Below are positions 55,090 through 63,149 of a stretch of DNA of 64,000 bases, one piece after another. The notes below the pieces were generated by a model. That model was not told where the DNA came from. It made no database searches and worked only from the letters and a program-made list of their open reading frames with translations. Origin of the DNA: Mycobacterium sp. 236(2023) (GTDB taxonomy: Bacteria; Actinomycetota; Actinomycetes; Mycobacteriales; Mycobacteriaceae); assembly GCF_029623955.1 (NCBI RefSeq), contig NZ_JARSBP010000004.1:1-64000 (forward strand). Reading direction: 5' to 3'. Each line of letters opens with the position of its first letter. Position 1 is the first letter of the stretch. Position numbers and translations under genes: made by a program.

Positions 55090-55133
55090 TTTACACACCA
55101 GCGGTCGGCGGTTCGAAACCGTCCGCGCCCACC
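55090..55133 (+). repeat. attR core (44 bp)
   Basis: This is an identical copy of 18820-18863 and represents the original 3' half of the chromosomal tRNA-Val displaced by integration. The host gene order resumes directly after it with the stop codon of the lipoprotein gene at 55144. Confidence 0.93.
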
Positions 55134-55143
55134 ACGGCCGGTG

Positions 55144-56007
55144 TCACTGCACTCGCGCGGGCCAACCCGGGTAGGCCGGCAGTGTCGGCGGCGGCGTGTC
55201 GCGATACGGAGCGACGACATCGGCCCGTTGATCCTCGGGCACGGGCATCTCGGCGGTGCAGCGTTGTAGGAGCTCGTGGTACTCCGGCGGAGTCTCGGTG
55301 GTGGTCTCGCCGTTGTTGATCCACCAGCTCAACGACGACCCACTGAGCGCGGTGAACACCCAGTCGCCGAACACATCGTCAACCGGAGCGGGCAGCGAGC
55401 CTTCCTGCGGCACCGTCGGATTCGGCGGGGGATTCGGTCCGTGACGCGGATCCTCCTGGGTGAAATCCACGGCCGACAGCATGTAGGGCGCTGAGTGGGG
55501 TTTGCCGTCCTCGTAGCCGAACAGTTCGTACCTGCCGTCATCGGTCAACGCGTACCGGTAGGGCCGGTACAGGCAGACGACGGCGCGCAGCCCATCGCCT
55601 TGCGGGGTGATCGCCATGATGCGGTAGTTGTCGTTGCCGAACAGACGTGTGTCCTTGAACCGCAGATCGTAGGGAGTGGGTTCGTCGGGCATGTAGGCCG
55701 CCGGCGAATTCATCCGCGGCTGCCACGGCGGGAAGGGCACAGCGCGTGCGAATCCCGGATAGGCCGCCGTGATCGACATCATCTTCGAGGCGAGCTCGCG
55801 GGATTCGACGTAGGCGCGCAGCGGCACCGCGGGACCGCTGAGCAGGTCGATGCCGGGCGCGGCGCTCCACCGGAACCGGGTGCCGTCCATCGAGGACGGC
55901 CAGTTCGGGCTTTGTGATGCCTCCGCAGTCGGTGTCGAATCTTGCTGTTCCGGTGCGCTGCCACACCCGGCGGCGGCGATCAGCACAACGCCCGCCAGGG
56001 CGAGCAC
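55144..56007 (-). CDS. putative lipoprotein
   Basis: The 287-aa product has a short signal sequence with lipobox AAAGC (C15) at the N-terminus. Two arginine codons precede the GTG at 56007, so the true start may be slightly upstream at a non-standard codon. The mature protein has paired prolines and conserved aromatic motifs (RYELFGYEDGKPHSAPYML; SSLSWWINNGE) and resembles mycobacterial exported proteins of unknown function. Its 3' end lies 11 bp from the attR core. Confidence 0.7.
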   Translation of the reverse strand: MLALAGVVLIAAAGCGSAPEQQDSTPTAEASQSPNWPSSMDGTRFRWSAAPGIDLLSGPAVPLRAYVESRELASKMMSITAAYPGFARAVPFPPWQPRMNSPAAYMPDEPTPYDLRFKDTRLFGNDNYRIMAITPQGDGLRAVVCLYRPYRYALTDDGRYELFGYEDGKPHSAPYMLSAVDFTQEDPRHGPNPPPNPTVPQEGSLPAPVDDVFGDWVFTALSGSSLSWWINNGETTTETPPEYHELLQRCTAEMPVPEDQRADVVAPYRDTPPPTLPAYPGWPARVQ

Positions 56008-56068
56008 ACGCCTCAGTGGTGTCCGACTCCCCGCATCGTTGCGACATTATCGGCTTCCCCGTTCTTGA

Positions 56069-56677
56069 TCAGGCCACCGGCACCGCGACTTCGTTGCGCC
56101 GCCGGAACGGCAGCGTCCACGGAGGATCGTAGAACCAGGCGACGGCCTCGCCGGTGGGCGCAAAGTTGCTGCCACGCAGTGCCTCCAGCAGCTCGTCGGT
56201 TTTCGCGGCGACTGCCTCGGGGCTGCGGTCCCCGCTGAACCGGAGCACCGCATACGTCTCACCGGGCACCTCGACCAACTCCACCCGGTCGTCGTCGGGT
56301 TCGGGAAGCAGATCCATCGACCACTTCGACGGCATGAAGAACCGGATCAACGACTCGCCGTCGGCTCCGCGCGACTGTGCGACCGGAGCCGTCATCGCGA
56401 TCTTGTCGCTCTGCTGTGCCACCGGAGCCGTCATCGCGATCGTGGTCTGACGGGTGTTGCCGCCGAAGATGTAGCCGGCCAGGCGCCGGAACCCGTCGCT
56501 GCGCGCGGACTCCTCGTCCCCGGACACCGACGTCTGCGCCGCGATCCGCGGTCCGTACCGGCGGACCGCAACATCGCCGACCAACTCCACGAGGACGTAG
56601 AAGGGCTCCTCCGTGCCGCTACGGATACCGACCAATCCGCCGACGCCTTCGACGATCTGTTTCGCGATGCTGAACAT
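56069..56677 (-). CDS. SOUL family haem-binding protein
   Basis: The 202-aa protein matches the SOUL/HBP family: EEPFYVLVELVGDVAVRRYG, FRRLAGYIFGGN, IAMTAPV and a C-terminal FYDPPWTLPFRRRNEVAVPV. Such proteins bind haem or related tetrapyrroles. The segment IAMTAPVAQ occurs twice in tandem (joined by QSDK), an unusual internal duplication of the core motif. Its start is ATG 56677. It faces the decarboxylase gene. Confidence 0.85.
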   Translation of the reverse strand: MFSIAKQIVEGVGGLVGIRSGTEEPFYVLVELVGDVAVRRYGPRIAAQTSVSGDEESARSDGFRRLAGYIFGGNTRQTTIAMTAPVAQQSDKIAMTAPVAQSRGADGESLIRFFMPSKWSMDLLPEPDDDRVELVEVPGETYAVLRFSGDRSPEAVAAKTDELLEALRGSNFAPTGEAVAWFYDPPWTLPFRRRNEVAVPVA

Positions 56678-56725
56678 GCGCTAGAGGTACCCGTCCGCGG
56701 CGCGATCTATCGCTAGGTTGAAGGC

Positions 56726-58378
56726 ATGACCGAGACGCGGACCGTCATCCAGTACGTTCTCGACCGACTGAGCGAAATCGGCGTCACCGATATTTTCGGT
56801 GTCCCAGGCGATTTCGCGTTTCCGCTCAACGACGCCATCGTCGCCCACCCCACAATCAACTGGGTCGGCTGCTGCAACGAACTCAACGCGGCCTACGCTG
56901 CCGACGGATACGCGCGGGTGCGGGGTGTGGGCGCTGTCAACACCACCTACGGCGTCGGTGAACTGGGCGCCATCAGCGCGATCGCCGGCTCCTACGCCGA
57001 GAACGTCCCGGTCTTCCACCTGACCGGTATGCCGAACCTGGCCACGCAGGCCCACCGCGCGATCGTGCACCACACGCTCGGCAACGGCGAATTCGAGCTG
57101 TTCCGCAGGATGGCCGACACCGTGGTCGGCGCCAGCGCGATCATGACTCCGGCCAACGCCGTCGTCGAGACGGAGCGGCTCATCGCCGAAGCGCTCTACA
57201 ACAGGCGTCCCGTCTACATGGCGTTTCCGGCCGACATCGTCGACGAACCCGTCTTCGCGCCGGTCCAGCCGATCACGCTGCCGGGCAGCAATCCGGCGTC
57301 ACTGGCAGCGGCGGCCGACGCGGTCACCGCCGCGATCGACAACGCGGGGACGGGCGTCGTCCTGCCGGGCCTGGTCGTGGACCGGCACGGTCTGCGGGAC
57401 GTGGCGGGGACGTTCATCGAGGCCGCCAACCTGCCGTTCGCGACGATGTTCGCCGACAAGTCCGTCCTCGACGAGGCGCACCCGAACTTCGTCGGCATGT
57501 ACGACGGCAAGCTGATGGACGAACCCGCCCGCGAATACGTCGAGAGTGCCGACGTCGTCATCTCCCTCGGCACCCTTCCGAGCGATTTCAACACCGGCGC
57601 GTTCACCGCGACGCTGGATCCGGCGCGCGCGATCGACATCGAGCTGCACCGCACGAGAGTCGGGACGACCGTGTACCCGAACGTCGAGATGGGCGACCTG
57701 CTCACCGAACTCGCCGGGCGCACGTACCGGCAGCGTGCGCTGCCCCAGATCCCGCTGCCGACGCTCGGGCCCGTGACAGGATCAGGGTCGGAGCCGATCA
57801 CCGCGGCCACCCTGTACCCGCGCTGGGCGGCCTTCCTGAGGGAGGACGACATCCTCATTGGGGAAACCGGTACGGGATCGATGGGGCTGGCGTTCACCAC
57901 GCTGCCGCGCGGCGCGCGCTACCACAACCAAACGCTTTGGGGCGCAATCGGTTGGGCGACCCCGGCGGCATTCGGCGCGGCCGTCGCGGCCCCGGACAAG
58001 CGGCTGGTGCTGATCACCGGCGAGGGCTCGCACCAGCTGACCGCGCAGGAGATCGGCCAGTTCGCTCGGCACGGCCTGAGACCGATCGTCTTCGTGCTCA
58101 ACAACAACGGCTACCTGATCGAGCGGCTGCTCTGCAAAGACCCCGACATCGAGTACAACGACCTCGCGCAATGGAACTACACCGAGCTGCCTCACGCGCT
58201 CGGCTGCGAGGACTGGTACACCCCGCGCGTGACCACCCTCGGCGAACTCGACGAGGCTCTCACGGTCGCCGGGTCCGGCGGCCGGGCGTGCTACATCGAG
58301 ATCGTCACCGGTACTTACGAATCCCCGCCGCTGCCGAAGCTGCTGCACGAGGCGGCGAACACCCTCTACAGCACGTGA
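56726..58378 (+). CDS. kdc: thiamine-diphosphate-dependent 2-keto acid decarboxylase
   Basis: The 550-aa enzyme belongs to the pyruvate/indolepyruvate decarboxylase family. E52 in GCCNELNAAYAADGYAR activates the cofactor, and the ThDP-binding part is GEGSHQLTAQEI ... VLNNNGYLIERLL. The first motif reads GEGS rather than the common GDGS. Homologues such as M. tuberculosis Kdc (Rv0853c) decarboxylate branched-chain, aromatic and indole-pyruvic keto acids. It is not part of the Rv2230-2259 order in M. tuberculosis, so it is a species-specific neighbour. Confidence 0.88.
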   Translation: MTETRTVIQYVLDRLSEIGVTDIFGVPGDFAFPLNDAIVAHPTINWVGCCNELNAAYAADGYARVRGVGAVNTTYGVGELGAISAIAGSYAENVPVFHLTGMPNLATQAHRAIVHHTLGNGEFELFRRMADTVVGASAIMTPANAVVETERLIAEALYNRRPVYMAFPADIVDEPVFAPVQPITLPGSNPASLAAAADAVTAAIDNAGTGVVLPGLVVDRHGLRDVAGTFIEAANLPFATMFADKSVLDEAHPNFVGMYDGKLMDEPAREYVESADVVISLGTLPSDFNTGAFTATLDPARAIDIELHRTRVGTTVYPNVEMGDLLTELAGRTYRQRALPQIPLPTLGPVTGSGSEPITAATLYPRWAAFLREDDILIGETGTGSMGLAFTTLPRGARYHNQTLWGAIGWATPAAFGAAVAAPDKRLVLITGEGSHQLTAQEIGQFARHGLRPIVFVLNNNGYLIERLLCKDPDIEYNDLAQWNYTELPHALGCEDWYTPRVTTLGELDEALTVAGSGGRACYIEIVTGTYESPPLPKLLHEAANTLYST

Positions 58379-58381
58379 GCC

Positions 58382-60097
58382 TCAGCAGCAGCCCTTGGCA
58401 GGACGTTCGGCGAGATGCGCGTGCTCGGCGTGGTCGACGTCCCCGAGCGCGACGAGGAACTCGTCGAGATTGATCCTGCGCCCACCCAGCCACGTGCCGG
58501 CGACGGTCACGTCGTCGATGAGCCGTTCGGGGTCGACAGTCCACGGGTCGGCGGTCAGCTCGACGAAGTCGGCCAGCTTGCCCACCTCGATCGAACCCAC
58601 CAGATGGTCGCGGCTCAGCGTGCGCGCGGCGTCGATGGTTTGGGCGCGCCATGCCTGATCCAGCGTGATCGCCTGCTCGGGATGGTGCACGCCGCCGTCG
58701 CGGGTGCGCCGGGTGACGGTGGTGGCGATGTTGACCACCGGCGTCGGCGGCGACACCGAACCGTCGTTGTGCAGCGAGACGCACGCACCCGAGCTGACCG
58801 CGTCGTTGAACGCCGCCCACCGGGACCCGTGCTCGTGATCGAAGATCGCGCCGTCGAGCAGATCGCCCCAGTAGTAGTACTGGAACGGCGACATCGACAC
58901 ATGCACTCCGAGGCGCGCGGCGCGGTCGAAATGCTCCCGGGTGCCTGCCCCGCAGTGCTCCAGTCGCCAGCGGTGGTCGGTGCCCAGCAGGTTGTGGCGG
59001 GTCAGCGCATCCTCGTAGGCGTCGAGCGCGAGGTCGAGCGCCAGGTCGCCGTTGGCGTGGAAGGCCATCTGCCAACCCGCGGGAACGGCGCGGTCGAGGA
59101 TCGCGTCGAGTTGCTCACGGCTGTAGTTCATCGAGTCGACGCCGCCCGCCGTCGCCGGGTCGATGCCGGCGGTGCGGTTCGCCTCGCTGTCCAGATACGG
59201 GAACGAGATCGCGATGTTGCCGACCCACGGGGAACCGTCGGTCCACAGCTTGACACCCGCTTTGGTCAGCCAGTCGTCACCGGCCGTGAAAGTGCGTGGC
59301 TCCCAATAAGAATCGGAGGTCGACACCTCCCACATGCTGACGCGCAACGGGCACGACGGCGCCGCCGCGAGCGCCTCGTAGCCGGCGGCGAACTTCGGCT
59401 CGTAGGTCATGTCGGACGTCGACGTGTAGCCCCCGCGCGACATCGTCGCGAAGTAGAGGGCCGCTGCCACCAGCGGGTTGCCGAGCTTGGCCATGATGGG
59501 TCCGGTCACCGCGGTCAGGACGGGAAGTTCGAAGCCCTGCCCGTTGAGCGACCCGTCGGCGTTGCGGCCGTAGTGCGAGGCGACTGGGTCGGCGGGCGGG
59601 TTGGTGTCCCAGCCGTAGCTGCGGATCAGCGCGGAGTTGAAGTAGATGCCGTGCCCGGAGTTGTCGGCGACCAGCGCGACACGGTCGCCGAAGATCTCGT
59701 CGAGCTCGGCGGCGTCGGGCTTCGGATGACGGTGCAGGAGCGCGTCGAAGCCGGCGAACAACAGCGGCTCGCTGGGATCGGTGGTGGCCACCGTCTCGTC
59801 GAAGACCTTCAGCACGTCGGCCCAGGTGGGGCAGTCCCACGGGGCGATCGACCTGGCCGGTGCCTGGGTGGCGACCCCGCTGATCAACGGATGGCTGTGC
59901 GGCTCAATGAAACCCGGTGCCAGCACGGCTGCGCCGGTATCGACGACCTCGGCGTCGGGGAGGGCGGCACGGCACTCGTCGACGCTGCCGACCGCGACGA
60001 TCCTGTCGCCGGACACCCCCACCGCCCGCGCACGGGGCGCGTCCTCGTTCATCGTGATGATCGTCGTTGCGGTCAGGATCACGTCGCCCATGCGCAC
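58382..60097 (-). CDS. amidohydrolase family protein, YtcJ-like
   Basis: The 571-aa metal-dependent hydrolase has an N-terminal composite beta domain (residues 1-60) and the metal-binding H67-S-H69 in PGFIEPHSHPLISG. WQMAFHANGDLALDLALDAY and WRLEHCGAGTREHFDRAARL supply further metal ligands. YtcJ-type enzymes act on N-substituted or imidazolone-like substrates, but none can be assigned. Its C-terminus (ERPAKGCC) carries two terminal cysteines. An ATG two codons later is an alternative start. Confidence 0.83.
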   Translation of the reverse strand: MRMGDVILTATTIITMNEDAPRARAVGVSGDRIVAVGSVDECRAALPDAEVVDTGAAVLAPGFIEPHSHPLISGVATQAPARSIAPWDCPTWADVLKVFDETVATTDPSEPLLFAGFDALLHRHPKPDAAELDEIFGDRVALVADNSGHGIYFNSALIRSYGWDTNPPADPVASHYGRNADGSLNGQGFELPVLTAVTGPIMAKLGNPLVAAALYFATMSRGGYTSTSDMTYEPKFAAGYEALAAAPSCPLRVSMWEVSTSDSYWEPRTFTAGDDWLTKAGVKLWTDGSPWVGNIAISFPYLDSEANRTAGIDPATAGGVDSMNYSREQLDAILDRAVPAGWQMAFHANGDLALDLALDAYEDALTRHNLLGTDHRWRLEHCGAGTREHFDRAARLGVHVSMSPFQYYYWGDLLDGAIFDHEHGSRWAAFNDAVSSGACVSLHNDGSVSPPTPVVNIATTVTRRTRDGGVHHPEQAITLDQAWRAQTIDAARTLSRDHLVGSIEVGKLADFVELTADPWTVDPERLIDDVTVAGTWLGGRRINLDEFLVALGDVDHAEHAHLAERPAKGCC

Positions 60098-60155
60098 AGT
60101 GTGTCATCTCCAACCTCGTGGGCTCGGGCAATTCGGGCTGTGAGACGCTGCCGGG

Positions 60156-61109
60156 GTGTTTGCTCGTGCATTAGGCATCGCCGCAGGCGTCGGCGCGGAC
60201 TTCGTTCTCGGAGATCCGCGACGTGGTCATCCGGTGGCCGTTTTCGGCAGCGGTGCAGCGGCTTTGGAGCGCCGGACCTACGCCGACGAGCGGTGGGCGG
60301 GTGTGCGGCACACCGCGGCGCTGCTCGTCGCCGTCGGTGCCGCGGGCCTGGCCGCCGAGCGGGCGGGGCGTCATCGGGGCGCATTCGGTGAGGCGGCCTG
60401 CGTCGCGGCGGCGACGTTCGTCGCGGCGGGCGGGACGACGCTGTGCCGGACCGGAGACGAGATGGTCGGCCTGCTCAGGGCTGGGGACGTCGACGGCGCG
60501 CGGAGGTTGCTTCCGTCGCTCTGCGGGCGGGATCCGTCGGTGCTCGACACCGAGGGCCTGACCCGCGCGGCGCTCGAGTCGATCGCCGAGAACACCTCCG
60601 ACGCCCAGATCGGGCCGCTGGTGTGGGGCGCCATCGGGGGTACGTCGGACGTGCTTGTCTACCGCGCCGCCAACACCCTCGATGCGATGATCGGAAGCAA
60701 GTCGCCGCGCTATGCCCGGTTCGGTTGGGCGGCAGCGAGATTCGACGACCTCGTCAATCTCGCGCCCGCGCGGCTCACCGGCCTGCTCGTGGTGGCGTGC
60801 GCGCCGGTGGTCGGCGGGTCGCCTGCCGATGCGTGGCGGGCCTGGCGCCGTGACGCCCGCAAGCACCCGAGCCCGAACGCAGGCGTCGCCGAGGCGTCGT
60901 TCGCCGGAGCGCTCGGTGTGCGTCTCGGTGGTCCCACGCAGTACGCCCACGAGCTGGAGATCCGGCCGAGTCTCGGCGATGGACGGGTGCCCGACGTCGA
61001 CGACCTGGCGCGCGCCGTTCGGCTGTCGCGGGCCGTTCAATTGCTCGCGGCTGCGCTCGCGGTCAGCGTCGCTTGCCGTACCGGTCGGCGAGCTTCTGCT
61101 CGGTCGTGA
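60156..61109 (+). CDS. cobD: adenosylcobinamide-phosphate synthase
   Basis: The 317-aa membrane protein of the CobD/CbiB family attaches aminopropanol to adenosylcobyric acid in vitamin B12 synthesis. Typical segments are the opening GVGADFVLGDPRRGHPVAVF, then LESIAENTSDAQIGPL and NTLDAMIGSKSPRYARFGW, and EASFAGALGVRLGGPTQY. The start is GTG 60156. Its 3' end overlaps the convergent SURF1 gene by 47 bp. It corresponds to Rv2236c. Confidence 0.9.
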   Translation: MFARALGIAAGVGADFVLGDPRRGHPVAVFGSGAAALERRTYADERWAGVRHTAALLVAVGAAGLAAERAGRHRGAFGEAACVAAATFVAAGGTTLCRTGDEMVGLLRAGDVDGARRLLPSLCGRDPSVLDTEGLTRAALESIAENTSDAQIGPLVWGAIGGTSDVLVYRAANTLDAMIGSKSPRYARFGWAAARFDDLVNLAPARLTGLLVVACAPVVGGSPADAWRAWRRDARKHPSPNAGVAEASFAGALGVRLGGPTQYAHELEIRPSLGDGRVPDVDDLARAVRLSRAVQLLAAALAVSVACRTGRRASARS

Positions 61110-61905
61110 CCGGTGCGACGGTCTCGCTGTCGGTGACGGCAGCTGCCGCCGCATCGGCGACAGCCTTCTCCCGGCGCCGCACCTTGAGCTCGGAATAGAC
61201 GAAGTAGCCGACGCCGATCGGCGCGATGATGCCGAACGCGATCCACTGGATGCCGTACGACAGGAACGGTCCGGCATCGAGGTGGGGTAGTGGGATCACC
61301 CCGAGCCCGCCGGGCTGACCGTCCGTCAGCTGCAGGTAGGACCCGGCCAGCGGCACGCCGGTCAGCGTGGCGATCTGCTCGATGTTGATCGAGTAGACCT
61401 GTTGCACCCCATCGGCTTCGAACGGCGCTTTGTCCCGAGCAAGAACTTCGGAGTCGCGCAGCCGGGCGGTGATCGTCACGGTGCCGGCGGGCGGCGCGTC
61501 GAACTCCGGAACCCCGGAACCCTCGACGGGTTTCACGTAGCCGCGGTCCACCAGAACGGTAGGCCCGCCGTCCACCGCGAACGGCGCCAGCACCTCGAAC
61601 GCGGGATCACCGTCGATGAGCCGCAGCCGGGCCAGCACCTGGCCGTCGGGCAGATAGCGACCGGTTGCCGTCACGCGCTGCCACTGCTCGTCCGGGGCCG
61701 ACGAATCCTGTTGCGGCAGAACCGTCGTCACCGGCACCGGCTCTGCGTTTAGGGAGCGGGAGATCTGGGAGTTCTCGCGCGAGGTCTTGGTGTTCTTGCC
61801 CAGCTGCCACGGCGCGAGCACCGTGAAACACAAATAGGCGAACGCGAGGACGACGACGTAGAGCGCCAGCCATTGCGGCCGGAGCAGAAAGGCCAGACGG
61901 CGCAT
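61063..61905 (-). CDS. SURF1 family protein (Rv2235 type)
   Basis: The 280-aa protein has the SURF1 layout: an N-terminal transmembrane helix (LALYVVVLAFAYLCFTVLAP) with WQLGKN, a large extracytoplasmic domain (VTATGRYLPDGQVL; TVLVDRGYVKPVEG) and a C-terminal helix (IQWIAFGIIAPIGVGYFVYS). SURF1 assists assembly of haem-copper cytochrome oxidase. It starts 2 bp after the ptpA stop and is probably co-transcribed with ptpA and ptkA. Confidence 0.9.
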   Translation of the reverse strand: MRRLAFLLRPQWLALYVVVLAFAYLCFTVLAPWQLGKNTKTSRENSQISRSLNAEPVPVTTVLPQQDSSAPDEQWQRVTATGRYLPDGQVLARLRLIDGDPAFEVLAPFAVDGGPTVLVDRGYVKPVEGSGVPEFDAPPAGTVTITARLRDSEVLARDKAPFEADGVQQVYSINIEQIATLTGVPLAGSYLQLTDGQPGGLGVIPLPHLDAGPFLSYGIQWIAFGIIAPIGVGYFVYSELKVRRREKAVADAAAAAVTDSETVAPVTTEQKLADRYGKRR

Positions 61906-61907
61906 CG

Positions 61908-62402
61908 TCAGCCGGCCTGCTCGGTGTCGGCCAGCTGCTGATCGACCCAGTCGTGCAGCCCGGGCAGGGACGCGTCGATGACGGTGAACGTCACCTCGAA
62001 ATCGTCCTGGGAGCCGTAGTACGGATCCTCGACGTCGTCGGCGTGCGCGCCCGACCGCGGATCGAAGGAACGGAGGAGGCGCAGCCGGTCGGCGGGCACG
62101 CCCGCATGTTGCAGCATGCGCAGATGGTTGCGCCCCAGCGCGATGACGAGGTCGGCGGACAGGTGATCGTCGTTCATCTGTGCGGCGCGGTGCGCGCTTG
62201 GGTAGCCGTGCTCGCGCAGGGTGTGGCCGGCGCGCCGGTCGGCCGGCTCACCCTCATGCCAGTGGCCCGTCCCGGCGCTGCTCACCCTGACCACGTCGGC
62301 CAACCCGCGCTCGCTGATCTGGTGGGCGAACATCTTCTCGGCCATCGGACTGCGGCAGATGTTGCCGGAGCAGATGAACGTGACGTGCAGCAGTTCAGAC
62401 AC
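61908..62402 (-). CDS. ptpA: low-molecular-weight protein tyrosine phosphatase
   Basis: From GTG 62402 the enzyme has 164 aa; a longer frame to 62531 runs through ptkA and is rejected. The P-loop is C11-SGNIC-R17-S18, and the general acid D126 lies in EDPYYG with Y128 and Y129. All of these match M. tuberculosis PtpA numbering. In pathogens PtpA acts on host proteins; here a housekeeping role is likely. The start overlaps the ptkA stop by 8 bp. Confidence 0.93.
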   Translation of the reverse strand: MSELLHVTFICSGNICRSPMAEKMFAHQISERGLADVVRVSSAGTGHWHEGEPADRRAGHTLREHGYPSAHRAAQMNDDHLSADLVIALGRNHLRMLQHAGVPADRLRLLRSFDPRSGAHADDVEDPYYGSQDDFEVTFTVIDASLPGLHDWVDQQLADTEQAG

Positions 62403-63084
62403 CCAGCACCTCCCGCAGGTCCGCAACGTCGGAGACGTGGACGAGCGCACCACCGCCGTCGCCACCGGTGAAATCGTTGTGCCCGTATCCCCAGCCGACG
62501 ACGATCGTGCCGATGCCGTGCACGGCGGCACCTTCGACGTCGTGCGATCGGTCCCCGATCATGACGACCCGCTCGGGCAGCGGCGCCAACTGGCTCAACG
62601 CGTGAGCGACGACGTCGGCCTTCGACGAGCGGGTCCCGTCCGGGCTGGCTCCGGCGATGACCTCGAAGCGGGAGTCGAGGTCGAAGTGGGCAAGGATGCG
62701 CTGCGCGGTCGGCTCCGCCTTCGACGTCGCCACCGCGAGCCGGACACCGGCTGCCTGCAGGTCGGACAGCAGAGCGGGGATACCGGCGAACGGCCTGTTC
62801 ATCGACCAGCCGCGCGTCGTGTAGTCGGCGCGGTAGGCGGCGATCGCGGCGTCGGCCTGCGCGCCGAGCCCCATCTTCTGAAGGGTGAGGTGCATCGGCG
62901 GGCCGACGATACGGCTGACGAGGTCCCCGTCGGGAATCGGTGCGCCGACAGCCTGCAAAGCGTGACGGAAACTGGCGACGATGCCCTCGGCCGAGTCGGT
63001 CAGGGTGCCGTCGAGATCGAAGAGCACCAGATCGCCGCGGCGCACCGGAACGGTGCCGCGAGTGCTGTCCAGCGTGTCTGTCAC
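62395..63084 (-). CDS. ptkA: HAD-family hydrolase, PtkA type
   Basis: From GTG 63084 the protein has 229 aa; an open extension to 63156 adds 24 residues but would overlap the divergent NIF3 gene. HAD motif I is LFDLDGTLTDS (D23, D25). A phosphoglycolate-phosphatase-like cap (GPPMHLTLQKMGLG) and a C-terminal VVMIGDRSHDVEGA motif IV follow. In M. tuberculosis the longer homologue PtkA (Rv2232) is a tyrosine kinase that modifies PtpA. The gene order here matches, but the N-terminal extension of PtkA is absent. Confidence 0.83.
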   Translation of the reverse strand: MTDTLDSTRGTVPVRRGDLVLFDLDGTLTDSAEGIVASFRHALQAVGAPIPDGDLVSRIVGPPMHLTLQKMGLGAQADAAIAAYRADYTTRGWSMNRPFAGIPALLSDLQAAGVRLAVATSKAEPTAQRILAHFDLDSRFEVIAGASPDGTRSSKADVVAHALSQLAPLPERVVMIGDRSHDVEGAAVHGIGTIVVGWGYGHNDFTGGDGGGALVHVSDVADLREVLGV

Positions 63085-63149
63085 GAGTCCATTGTCCCTG
63101 AGATGGGTGGCTGCCCGGGTCGGCGGCCCCGCAGCACTACTGTCGTGGG

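Larger units (their letters stand above)
18820..55133. mobile_element. integrated mobilisable element in tRNA-Val, 36,270 bp
   Basis: The element is bounded by identical 44-bp repeats (18820-18863 and 55090-55133) derived from the 3' half of tRNA-Val. It encodes a tyrosine integrase and excisionase next to attL, a replication-type helix-turn-helix protein, a MobF relaxase, metabolic cargo and a defence island. Outside it, the gene order matches M. tuberculosis on both sides. No phage structural genes, coupling protein or type IV secretion genes are present. It is best described as an integrative mobilisable element. Confidence 0.92.

Noticed and set aside
58415..60391. A 658-codon + strand frame across the amidohydrolase gene and into cobD.
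   Set aside because: It overlaps two clear genes and has Arg/Val/Gly-rich shadow composition.
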